A program made the translations under genes and the position numbers. 7,188 nucleotides of DNA from CAZLBC01 sp964557575. Lineage in GTDB: Bacteria > Planctomycetota > Phycisphaerae > SM23-33. Positions 1 to 6,703 of the stretch are shown here, piece by piece. Location of the stretch: contig CAZLBC010000157.1 of assembly GCA_964557575.1 (NCBI GenBank), forward strand, positions 1 through 7,188, in the 5' to 3' direction. Position 1 is the stretch's first letter; each line of letters begins with the position of its first letter. The notes under the pieces were generated by a model. That model saw nothing but the letters and a program-made list of their open reading frames with translations. It ran no database searches and was not told the DNA's origin.

Positions 1-1
1 G

Positions 2-19
2 GTCGTCGAGGTGCAGTAA
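2..19 (+). CDS. 3' end of an upstream plus-strand gene (partial)
   Basis: Read in frame 2, the first bases give Val-Val-Glu-Val-Gln followed by TAA. The third codon positions are all G or C, as in the neighbouring genes. A strong plus-strand terminator begins about 25 bases after this stop, which supports a plus-strand gene ending here. Frame 1 is also open, to a TGA at 43-45, so the frame is not certain. Nothing can be said about the product. The ending faintly resembles the Ile-Glu-Val end of the 208-1983 product, but five residues are too few to argue homology. Confidence 0.4.
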   Translation, partial: VVEVQ

Positions 20-44
20 CCCCCCGGGGAGGGATCCCCGCGTG

Positions 45-82
45 AAGGGGACGGGTCGTCGGGCCCGTCCCCTTTTTTTTTT
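45..82 (+). terminator. Rho-independent terminator
   Basis: A perfect 9-bp G+C-rich stem is formed by GGGGACGGG (47-55) and CCCGTCCCC (64-72), with an 8-base loop. An AA/TT extension is possible at the base. Ten uninterrupted T residues follow at 73-82. This is the canonical intrinsic terminator shape, oriented to stop plus-strand transcription from the upstream gene. The following gene at 208 would therefore need its own promoter. A smaller hairpin just upstream (GGGGA at 26-30, TCCCC at 35-39, 4-base loop) may add to the structure. Confidence 0.9.
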
Positions 83-99
83 CGCGACAATGCCGCGAA
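81..99. repeat. Short inverted repeat, possible operator
   Basis: TTCGCG (81-86) and CGCGAA (94-99) form perfect 6-bp arms around a 7-base spacer. The element lies directly after the terminator T-tract and about 110 bases before the start of the glycosidase-like gene, a position where a regulator could bind. Arms this short occur by chance in G+C-rich DNA, and the repeat could equally be incidental. The regulatory role is inference only. Confidence 0.25.
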
Positions 100-192
100 G
101 CATAACTCGATCGGGGGGAATGGGGAGCCGCCGCGGAAAACATGCTGCATACATACCTATTTACCGTTAATCTAGCGTACGCGGATTCGAAG

Positions 193-198
193 AAGGAG
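193..198 (+). promoter_or_regulatory. Shine-Dalgarno site that sets the GTG start at 208
   Basis: AAGGAG lies 9 bases before GTG at 208. The in-frame ATG at 142 has no comparable purine-rich site at the right distance. Starting there would also add 22 mostly polar residues ahead of the hydrophobic signal segment. The site therefore favours GTG 208 as the real start. Confidence 0.75.
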
Positions 199-207
199 TC
201 GCTGTTC

Positions 208-1983
208 GTGAAAAATGTATTCATGCTGTTTCTATTGATGACGGCCGGCGCGATCCATCCGGCAACAACCGGGGGCGAAGAAAACCCCGCGCTCGTGGAC
301 GGCACGTACGTCCCCCTCGACGCGGCGCCGCTGCGGCCGGACTGCTGGGGCGTGTACACCTGGGGCGGCACCCGGGGCGTCAACGCCCACAGCGCCCCCA
401 ACGTCGTCGGCATGCCCGTCATCGTCACGTGGAACCGGCTGGAACCCGAACCGGGCGCCTTCCGTTTCGACCGCATGATCGGGGCAACATTGAAAGAGGC
501 CGCCCAAAACGACTTTTACGTGTTTATCATGATCTGGGTGGCCTCGCCGGGCCGCGCAACCCCCGCATGGCTCTACGAAACCGAGGGCGTGCCGAAGGTC
601 ATGACCTACCGCGGCAAAAATCCTCTCGGCAAAAAAGAGAAACCCCTGACCTTTCCCTACTACCTCGATCCGACGTACCGCAAACACTACTACCGGCTGA
701 TCGAGCGATTCGCACGGTATATCAACGGGCTCCCCGCCTCACTGTACAACCGCATCATATTCGTGCAGTCCGCCGAGGGGTCGACCGGCGACGGTCAGCC
801 CTACAAGGGCAAGCCGATCGCCGGCTACGAACGATACGCGATCGATTTCAAGACATGGTCGGCCTTCAGGACAGCGGCCTGGGAGCAGTACAAAAAACAC
901 TTCATGGACCGACCGGAACGCCGGATTGCCATCGTCGTCAACGCCGACGCCAACCGGGGCGGGCAATTCAAATGGATGATGGATAACCTGGCATACATCG
1001 GCGTCAAGCAGGGGATGTTCACCCACGGCTGGCACATATCCCGCGGCGTGCAGCGGCGGAAAAACTGGTTCGCTCTGGTCAAAAAGGCCGAACTGGCCGG
1101 CAAGCGGACCTTCGTCCGCGGCGAGGAAGACGGTGAGATGTTCGTGTACGGCCGCATGACCAAACACATCCCCCGGGGCCTGTATACCGCGGCGCTGTAC
1201 TGTCTGCACAACGGCGTGGACTGCTGGAACGTCCCCGGAAAGGCCGTGTGCGCCGCGGAGAACCAGCCGGCCTTCGCATTCTTCAACAAGTACGCCGGCC
1301 GGCGGGACCCCCGCGGGGCGCCCGCGGCGTTCTGCGCGCTGCGGGAAGGGCTCGATGCCGCGGACACGAAAAAGTTTCCGGAAAAGAAATTCGGCAAAGC
1401 CCACCGGAGGAACGTCGACCGCTACCGGAAGATCGCGGCGGCGCATGAACAATACGGCGCCGTGCAGGGCGATCCCGACAAGGCGACCGGCGGCGGCATG
1501 GTCAACCGCAAGCGCATGGACTACAACGACGTCGGGTGGAAGATTATCCCCGGCAATTATTACCGGTTCCTCGAACAGATCGATCCGGCGGCGACGAGCG
1601 TCGGCTGGTGGCACCAGGGGCCCGCGGATGCTATCTACGCGCAGTTCGCCCGCAGTTTCAGGATCGACAGCGGGCGGGGATCGCTGCTGTTCACGCTCCA
1701 TCCTTTTTTTTTCGGCGATTCGAAACGCCCCGTTCCCGTGAGGATACGGGTAGTCTATCTCGACCGCGGCATGGGACGGTGGTCGCTCCGCTATGCGAAG
1801 AATGGCAAAACGGCGACCGCGTACCGGGTCGAAAACGGGGATACCGGGCAGTGGAAAGAGAAGACCGTCGACCTGAATAACGTCCTGGTCGCCGGCGCGC
1901 TGCGGCGCGGCGCCGATTTCGTGCTGCGCTACGAGGGCGGGGATACCACCCTGTTTCACCTAATCGAGGTTGACCGGCGCTGA
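208..1983 (+). CDS. Secreted glycoside-hydrolase-like (clan A / GH42-like TIM barrel) protein
   Basis: The protein has 591 aa from GTG 208, chosen for its Shine-Dalgarno site and because the N-terminus is then a signal peptide: Lys2, hydrophobic residues 4-16, and likely cleavage near Pro18-Gly23. Residues about 45-345 read like a clan A glycosidase barrel. A strand is followed by the N-R-L-E-P-E-P-G-x-F-x-F-D loop (76-88), typical of GH42-like and related barrels. A strand-end glutamate sits in Q-S-A-E-G (Glu190), and a second acidic cluster in R-G-E-E-D-G-E (304-310). These are candidate acid/base and nucleophile residues. The usual Asn before the acid/base Glu is absent (Ala189), so family and activity are uncertain. 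Residues about 475-590 look like a C-terminal beta-sandwich (V-x-Y-L-D-x-G-x-G-x-W), possibly carbohydrate-binding. The likely role is periplasmic or extracellular attack on a polysaccharide; the substrate is unknown. The gene stands alone after a terminator and converges on the minus-strand operon. I cannot assign a numbered GH family with confidence. Confidence 0.7.
   Translation: MKNVFMLFLLMTAGAIHPATTGGEENPALVDGTYVPLDAAPLRPDCWGVYTWGGTRGVNAHSAPNVVGMPVIVTWNRLEPEPGAFRFDRMIGATLKEAAQNDFYVFIMIWVASPGRATPAWLYETEGVPKVMTYRGKNPLGKKEKPLTFPYYLDPTYRKHYYRLIERFARYINGLPASLYNRIIFVQSAEGSTGDGQPYKGKPIAGYERYAIDFKTWSAFRTAAWEQYKKHFMDRPERRIAIVVNADANRGGQFKWMMDNLAYIGVKQGMFTHGWHISRGVQRRKNWFALVKKAELAGKRTFVRGEEDGEMFVYGRMTKHIPRGLYTAALYCLHNGVDCWNVPGKAVCAAENQPAFAFFNKYAGRRDPRGAPAAFCALREGLDAADTKKFPEKKFGKAHRRNVDRYRKIAAAHEQYGAVQGDPDKATGGGMVNRKRMDYNDVGWKIIPGNYYRFLEQIDPAATSVGWWHQGPADAIYAQFARSFRIDSGRGSLLFTLHPFFFGDSKRPVPVRIRVVYLDRGMGRWSLRYAKNGKTATAYRVENGDTGQWKEKTVDLNNVLVAGALRRGADFVLRYEGGDTTLFHLIEVDRR
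1704..1712 (+). repeat. Run of nine T inside the glycosidase-like gene
   Basis: A T9 homopolymer encodes part of His-Pro-Phe-Phe-Phe-Gly (residues about 498-503), at the start of the C-terminal beta-rich domain. It uses TTT codons in a gene that otherwise prefers TTC. A gain or loss of one base here would frameshift and remove the last roughly 90 residues. Confidence 0.8.
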
Positions 1984-2025
1984 TCACCGGCCCCGCTTCG
2001 CGGTCGTGCGCCGCGTTTTCAGGAA

Positions 2026-3462
2026 TTACACCTTCTCCAGGTCCCAGCCTTTCCGGTACTCCTCTTTGACAAACGCCTGGGCATCGGGGCAGTTTTTGAG
2101 CGTCATGCCGGGGCCGTCCCACTCGATTTTCTTCTTCGCCCGCACGGCGACGTCGCCGAGGAGGACGAACTCGGTCAGCTTCGCGCCGTAGCCGAAGTTG
2201 CTGCGCGCCGGCTGGCCGCCCTTGCAGGCGTCGAGCCAGTCGCGATGGTGCCCCTTCGACTTTCGCAGGGTGCGCGGGGGCGTTGTGCCCTTGTTGGCCC
2301 GGAGGTATGCCTGCATCTTCTCCTCGGGGATGATGCGGGGCGACTTGCTCCAGCCGCCGCCGATGATCGTCCCCTTGTCGCCGACGATAATGACGCCGTT
2401 GCCGCCGCCGCCCATTTTGCGGCCCTCCGGGAGTGCCGCGGGGCGGGGCGGGCGGAGTTTTCCGTCGTACCAGTGCATGGCCAGTGCCGGCTTGTCGCCC
2501 TCCGCCGCGTATGTCCAGACGATGTGGTTGTTGCCGCCGATGACCTCCGCATCGACGAAGTCGGTTTTCAGGCATTCCACGGAGACCGGGTGACGCGTGT
2601 CCAGTTCCAGCGCGGCGAAGGCCGGATCGAAGTTATGGACGGACATGTCGCCGACGGCGCCGGTGCCGAACGCCCACCAGCCGCGCCAGTTGTAGGGGGC
2701 GTATGCGGGACTGTAGGGGCGGTCGGGCTTGGGGCCCAGCCAGAGGTCCCAGTCGAACCCGTCCGGCACGGGCGGCGATTCCTTCGGGCGGCCGCGGCCC
2801 TTGGCCCAGCCGCCGGCGCCGCTCCAGGCGTGGACCTCGCCGACCGTGCCGATCGCGCCGTTCCATATCCACTCGCAGGTGATCCGGTGGGTCTTGCTGC
2901 TGCGGCCCTGGTTGCCCATCTGCGTGGCCACGCCCGCCTTCTCCGCGGCGGCGGCGACCGTGCGCGCCTCGTAGATGTTGTGCGTCAGGGGTTTCTCGCA
3001 GTAGACGTGCTTGCCGTGCCCGATTGCGGTCATGGTGACAAAGGCGTGCCAGTGGTCGGGGGTTGCGCACAGGACGGCGTCGATGTCCTTTTCCTTATCG
3101 AGCATCTTTCTGAAATCCAGGTAGTCCGCGCACGCGTAGGACGTGTTCTTGCCCTTGTAGTGCTTTTCGATCTCGCCTTTCACCGGCAGCCGGCCGGCCT
3201 TCCCCTTGTAGTAGAACCGGCTGTAATCGGCCTGTTCGCGGGGGTCGGCGACCGCGATGATCTGCGCGTCCTTCTGGCCCCGCAGGCTGCGGGCGTTGGC
3301 CCTGCCTTGTCCGCCGCACCCGACGACGGCGACGTTCACCGTGTCGCTCGGGGCGGCGAATTGCGCACCGCCGAGCACGTGGCGGGGGAGGACGGTTGCG
3401 GCCGACGCGATGGTCGCTGAACCGATGAATTGTCTTCTGGAGATACCGTGGTGTTCAGACAT
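2026..3462 (-). CDS. Tat-exported Gfo/Idh/MocA family oxidoreductase
   Basis: This is a 478-aa NAD(P)-dependent sugar or cyclitol oxidoreductase. The N-terminus carries a twin-arginine signal (S8-R-R-Q-F12, then a hydrophobic stretch to about residue 35), so it is exported folded, probably with its nucleotide bound. The Rossmann domain follows: V-V-G-C-G-G-Q-G (46-53) is the dinucleotide loop and V-A-D-P (71-74) is the end of the second strand. The catalytic C-E-K-P-L (155-159, Lys157) and the D272/H276 pair in G-D-M-S-V-H-N-F-D match the family's active site, so it looks active. The C-terminal half is the usual alpha/beta substrate domain. The ATG at 3462 is chosen for the AAGGAG site 8 bases upstream and the correctly placed Tat signal; an upstream in-frame extension would overlap the previous gene. 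It is the last gene of the operon, 17 bases after the fusion gene's stop. Many PVC bacteria carry large sets of such proteins. The substrate cannot be told from the sequence. Confidence 0.92.
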   Translation of the reverse strand: MSEHHGISRRQFIGSATIASAATVLPRHVLGGAQFAAPSDTVNVAVVGCGGQGRANARSLRGQKDAQIIAVADPREQADYSRFYYKGKAGRLPVKGEIEKHYKGKNTSYACADYLDFRKMLDKEKDIDAVLCATPDHWHAFVTMTAIGHGKHVYCEKPLTHNIYEARTVAAAAEKAGVATQMGNQGRSSKTHRITCEWIWNGAIGTVGEVHAWSGAGGWAKGRGRPKESPPVPDGFDWDLWLGPKPDRPYSPAYAPYNWRGWWAFGTGAVGDMSVHNFDPAFAALELDTRHPVSVECLKTDFVDAEVIGGNNHIVWTYAAEGDKPALAMHWYDGKLRPPRPAALPEGRKMGGGGNGVIIVGDKGTIIGGGWSKSPRIIPEEKMQAYLRANKGTTPPRTLRKSKGHHRDWLDACKGGQPARSNFGYGAKLTEFVLLGDVAVRAKKKIEWDGPGMTLKNCPDAQAFVKEEYRKGWDLEKV

Positions 3463-3470
3463 CTGTTTGT

Positions 3471-3476
3471 CTCCTT
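3471..3476 (-). promoter_or_regulatory. Shine-Dalgarno site of the oxidoreductase gene
   Basis: The minus strand reads AAGGAG, 8 bases before the ATG at 3462. It lies entirely in the 17-base gap after the stop of the methyltransferase-propeller gene. This fixes the oxidoreductase start and indicates transcription as one unit with the preceding gene. Confidence 0.85.
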
Positions 3477-3479
3477 GCG

Positions 3480-6400
3480 TTACCTGGCTTGTATACAGAC
3501 AACTTCTCCGTCCACGGAGGAAAGATAGAGCCGGCCGCCGGCGGCGATGAGGCCGTCGAAGACGGGCATGGCGTCCAGCGCGATGCCCGATACCTTTTCT
3601 CCCGACGCGGCGGACCGGCACTGCAGTCGGCCGCCCTTTTCGCCTTCAATCGCGGCCACGGTCAACTGCGCACCGGTGCTGGGGTCGGGCGGGCCGGCAA
3701 GGACCAGCGTGTCCCCGGCCAGCAGCATGGCGCGGACCACCGTGTCTATGTTTTGGTTCCAGAGGTAATCGATGTTGGATTTACCTTTCTTTTTGCCCTT
3801 CTTCCCGCCGCCGCCGGCCTTGCGCTTACAGGCGAAGAGGCGGTAGGTCGTCCCCCCCATGCGGAGGTGGCCGCCGCCTTGGTAGTAGCGGGTTCGCCCG
3901 TAGCCGTATACCGTCCCGTCCCGAAGAATGAGCAGGCGGCCGGAGGGGACCTGGTTTCCCCGGTTGGGCCAGCCGCCCCAGCCGTCGCCCATCGTCTCGG
4001 CGATGATCCAGTAGGTCCGGTGCCACCAGTTGCCGTCGAGATAGCCGACGGAACTGAACATGTGCGGCAGGGGCTTCTGTTCTGCGCCCTTCCGGTCGAA
4101 GCAGCGGTGGCGCATGTATACCCGACCGTCCTGGCGGGAGAGTATGTCCGGCAGGGCGCCCTCCATGCTGAAGCCGCTGATGGTCTTCTGCGGTTCCAGG
4201 CCGGTCTTCGGATCGCGGTCGTCGACCCGGGTTACGGATAACTGTTCGCCGGTCGCGGCGTTGAGCCGGTAGACGTAGATACCGCCGTCGATGTACGAGC
4301 ACCGGCCGGCGGCGAACCACGCGACCCCGTCGTCGACGAGGATGCTCCCGTGGACCGGCCAGACGGATTCCAGCCTGCCGTAGGAAAACAGCCGCCGGTC
4401 AGCCGGGGCGGCGCGGAATGTCCACGCCAGGGCGCCGTCGTCGGCCCGCAGGCAGTAGACGTGCCCGTCCGCGGAACCGAAGAGGAGGCGCCCTTCGTGG
4501 CAGGTCGGGGGAGAATCCACCCTTCCGCCGGCGACGAAAGACCATTGTTCCTCTCCGGTGTCGGCGTTAAGTGCGTGGACAGTGTGCCGGTCGACGGCGG
4601 CGACGTAAACCGAGCCGCCGGCGGCGGTCAGCGGACTCAGGCGGCCGCCGACGGGGCTTTTCCACGCGGGGGCGAGTTTCGTGCCCGGCAGGCTCCCGCA
4701 GGTGGCGTACCGGGCGGGATTCGCCCGGTACGTCGGCCAGTCGGCGGGACCGGCCTTCGGGCCGCCGCCCTTGCCGAAGGCGGGGCCTTTTTCGAGCCGA
4801 CGGTCGTCGGCTGTCGGCTGCGGCGGTGCCGTTCGCTTCGCCGCGAGGGCGACAAAGCCGGTGAGCTTCGCCCGGATATAGCAGGCGCAGGAGTGGGGCG
4901 GCGCGTACAGCAGGCCGTTGCAGGGCAGGACGCCGTAGGCGCACCCGCCCCGGACCCAGTGGTGGGGTATCAGTTCGCCGGTTTTCATGTCGACGAATTC
5001 GACGCCGGTTCTCCCGAGGATGGCAAACCGGGGGGTGGCCTTGTTGCGGTAGCAGCGGTGGTGGTACATCCCCACGTTGATGTATTTTTTATCGGGGGGA
5101 CGTTTGAATGCGACCTTTCCGCTCCGGAAATGCCGCATTTCCGTCATGCCCGGCTCGTTGCGCCCGACCATGTGCCCGGTCCACACCAGGTCGTTGGCGA
5201 CCAGGACGTCGACGTGCTCGTTGTAGAGTTCCTTGCAATCGCTCTCCCAGAGCTTTTTTCCGTCGGCGGCGTCGTAGGCGTACATCATGCCGGGTTTCGT
5301 CCTCCCGCCCTGGCTGGAGATGATCCAGGTGACGCGGTCTTTCGCCAGGTCGGCGCCCTTCACGTACGGCTGCCGGGCGTTGCGGTCGGCGGATATCACC
5401 ACGCCGTCGTGGACCACGAGGGTGGGGGCCGAGTACGCCGCGCGGGTGGTCACTATGTTCCGTGTCGTGCGCCAGATCTGCTCACCGGTTTTCGCGTTCA
5501 GGCAGAAGACGGCTTCGTCGTTTTCGAAAAAGACGCGGTCGCCGGACACCGCCAGGGTAGCGGGCATGATGTCGGCCGTGTCGGCGTCGTCTTTCGTCCA
5601 CAACACCTCTCCCGTCTCGGCATACAGGACGGTGAGGTGTTTTTCAGGCAGCGTCCGGGCCCGGTTGGGTATGCAGTGCCAGCGGCCCTTGACCTCCCGC
5701 GGTTCAGCGGCGCCTTTTCCTGACGGATCCCCGGCGACCAGGAACAGCATCCCGTCGCTGTAAAGAATTTCCCGCGTGTCTTCCGTACCCTCGTACGTTT
5801 TTACGGTTTTGCCGGTAGCCGGGTCCAGGACCGAGACCGGCGCGCCATAACCGAGGGTGACGAAGACGCGGTCGCCTGCGGCGACGAGACGACGGGTTAT
5901 ATCGACCGGCCCGCTGCGGAACCCGCGCAGGTGATCTTCCCATTCCGGGATATCTCGTTTCCAGAGGACCACGCCGCTGAAGGCGTCCCGCGCCGCCATG
6001 CGCCATCGCGGGGGAAGCTGAACCGAAGCGACGGGGCCCTCGTCGATGATATAGAATACCCGCCCGCCGGTGGAGACGGCCGCCGACATGCTCGCGAGGT
6101 GCTCGTGGCTGCGGGCCCACTTCGGCCCGCCGACCCACTGAAGGTGGTGAGGGGGGCCGACAGCAGTGTCGTGCCCCACCGCGTTATTGGTGGGATCGTA
6201 GAGATAGTGCGTCCACTCGTCTATCGTGTCGGGCCGGGGTTCGGTGATCTTCTTCCACCTGCCGCCGTCCAGTTGCAGCAGCGCGATGCCGTCGGGGCAC
6301 AGGACCCGCCGGATTTCGCCCATGGATATCCCCTCGGGTCGGGAGGCCACGATCAGCTTGACGGTGTCGTCAACGTAGGGCAGGCGGTCGCCCGTAAGAC

Positions 6401-6680
6401 GCTCGACGGTAACCGGCCCGTATAGATCCTTCGCCATGATGCGGGACCGGGCCGCCGTGACGTTCTTCGGGTCCCGGTCGAGGCCGTGCACCAGGTACGA
6501 CTCGTCCGCCCGGAGTGCGGCGGTCAGCGTCCCGTCGCCGCAGCCGAGATGAACCACCAGGCCGCCGCCAACGCCGGCCGCGTCGAGCATCTGGCGGGCC
6601 GTATTCTCCTCGCCGGCGGCGGGGCAGGCGGCGGAGTACAGGGCGAGGAGGACTATACACGGTAACAACTTATGTTTCAT
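3480..6680 (-). CDS. Secreted methyltransferase-like / PQQ-like double beta-propeller fusion protein
   Basis: The protein has 1066 aa from ATG 6680, chosen for the AAAGGA site just upstream and the signal peptide it creates (Lys2-Lys4, hydrophobic 5-18, C-P-A-A-G at 19-23). Residues about 27-150 are a short class I SAM-methyltransferase-like domain: motif I is H-L-G-C-G-D-G (44-50), acidic D68/D70 follow the second strand, and V-L-C-P-D-G (127-131) is a later loop. Residues about 155-615 form a first propeller and about 648-1066 a second, joined by a Pro/Gly/Lys linker (614-648). Blade motifs of the type A-x-T-G-x-x-x-W recur near 235, 290, 355, 398, 472, 567, 708, 748 and 810. I recognise this architecture, including D-E-W-T-H (154-158) and the P-P-H-S-C-A-C-Y segment (595-601), from planctomycete-type proteins annotated as PQQ-binding-like. 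I see no CxxCH haem site and no adjacent Cys-Cys pair of classical PQQ dehydrogenases, so cofactor use is unproven. It may be a binding or scaffold protein, or an oxidase of unknown substrate. It is the middle gene of a three-gene operon. Confidence 0.88.
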   Translation of the reverse strand: MKHKLLPCIVLLALYSAACPAAGEENTARQMLDAAGVGGGLVVHLGCGDGTLTAALRADESYLVHGLDRDPKNVTAARSRIMAKDLYGPVTVERLTGDRLPYVDDTVKLIVASRPEGISMGEIRRVLCPDGIALLQLDGGRWKKITEPRPDTIDEWTHYLYDPTNNAVGHDTAVGPPHHLQWVGGPKWARSHEHLASMSAAVSTGGRVFYIIDEGPVASVQLPPRWRMAARDAFSGVVLWKRDIPEWEDHLRGFRSGPVDITRRLVAAGDRVFVTLGYGAPVSVLDPATGKTVKTYEGTEDTREILYSDGMLFLVAGDPSGKGAAEPREVKGRWHCIPNRARTLPEKHLTVLYAETGEVLWTKDDADTADIMPATLAVSGDRVFFENDEAVFCLNAKTGEQIWRTTRNIVTTRAAYSAPTLVVHDGVVISADRNARQPYVKGADLAKDRVTWIISSQGGRTKPGMMYAYDAADGKKLWESDCKELYNEHVDVLVANDLVWTGHMVGRNEPGMTEMRHFRSGKVAFKRPPDKKYINVGMYHHRCYRNKATPRFAILGRTGVEFVDMKTGELIPHHWVRGGCAYGVLPCNGLLYAPPHSCACYIRAKLTGFVALAAKRTAPPQPTADDRRLEKGPAFGKGGGPKAGPADWPTYRANPARYATCGSLPGTKLAPAWKSPVGGRLSPLTAAGGSVYVAAVDRHTVHALNADTGEEQWSFVAGGRVDSPPTCHEGRLLFGSADGHVYCLRADDGALAWTFRAAPADRRLFSYGRLESVWPVHGSILVDDGVAWFAAGRCSYIDGGIYVYRLNAATGEQLSVTRVDDRDPKTGLEPQKTISGFSMEGALPDILSRQDGRVYMRHRCFDRKGAEQKPLPHMFSSVGYLDGNWWHRTYWIIAETMGDGWGGWPNRGNQVPSGRLLILRDGTVYGYGRTRYYQGGGHLRMGGTTYRLFACKRKAGGGGKKGKKKGKSNIDYLWNQNIDTVVRAMLLAGDTLVLAGPPDPSTGAQLTVAAIEGEKGGRLQCRSAASGEKVSGIALDAMPVFDGLIAAGGRLYLSSVDGEVVCIQAR
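3777..3830 (-). other. Lys/Gly-rich low-complexity insert in the second propeller
   Basis: Residues about 951-968 of the fusion protein are almost only Lys, Gly and Arg. They interrupt the last part of the second propeller between a blade strand (Y-R-L-F-A-C) and Y-L-W-N-Q. The neighbouring paralogue has a shorter, less repetitive charged stretch at the matching place. It is probably a surface loop; a role in binding acidic polymers or the envelope is speculation. Confidence 0.6.
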
Positions 6681-6686
6681 GATACA

Positions 6687-6692
6687 TCCTTT
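6687..6692 (-). promoter_or_regulatory. Shine-Dalgarno site of the fusion gene
   Basis: The minus strand reads AAAGGA, 6 bases before the ATG at 6680. It lies in the 23-base gap after the stop of the upstream propeller gene. An alternative in-frame ATG at 6722 would lie inside that upstream gene and would add 14 residues ahead of the signal peptide, so it is not preferred. Confidence 0.75.
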
Positions 6693-6703
6693 CAGCGTTG
6701 CGG

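Noticed and set aside
145..173. Sigma-70-like promoter with TAATCT at 168-173 as -10
   Set aside because: The matching -35 position (CTGCAT near 145-150) fits the consensus poorly, so no specific promoter can be called, although the region is a plausible location.
142..207. ATG at 142 as start of the glycosidase-like gene
   Set aside because: It lacks a suitable ribosome-binding site and would place 22 residues ahead of the signal peptide. GTG at 208 has AAGGAG at the right distance.
739..1959. Minus-strand open frame (406 codons) opposite the glycosidase-like gene
   Set aside because: Shadow of a real gene. The plus frame has the signal peptide, a ribosome site and barrel motifs; the antisense product has none.
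2245..3420. Plus-strand open frame (391 codons) opposite the Gfo/Idh/MocA gene
   Set aside because: The minus-strand frame holds all the family motifs. The antisense translation is biased and featureless, with no Shine-Dalgarno support.
3777..3830. Lys/Gly repeat as a DNA repeat or frameshift artefact
   Set aside because: The frame continues in good propeller sequence on both sides and the paralogue has a charged stretch at the same place, so it is read as a natural low-complexity loop.
4350..5723. Long plus-strand open frame (457 codons) opposite the methyltransferase-propeller gene
   Set aside because: It is antisense to a clearly coding gene with recognisable propeller motifs. Its translation is a low-complexity Gly/Val/Ala/Arg-rich sequence with no family features, as expected for a mirror frame in G+C-rich DNA.
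3480..6680. Classical PQQ-dependent dehydrogenase with cytochrome domain
   Set aside because: There is no CxxCH haem motif and no adjacent Cys-Cys pair. Only the general blade motifs are present, so the protein is called PQQ-like rather than a dehydrogenase.
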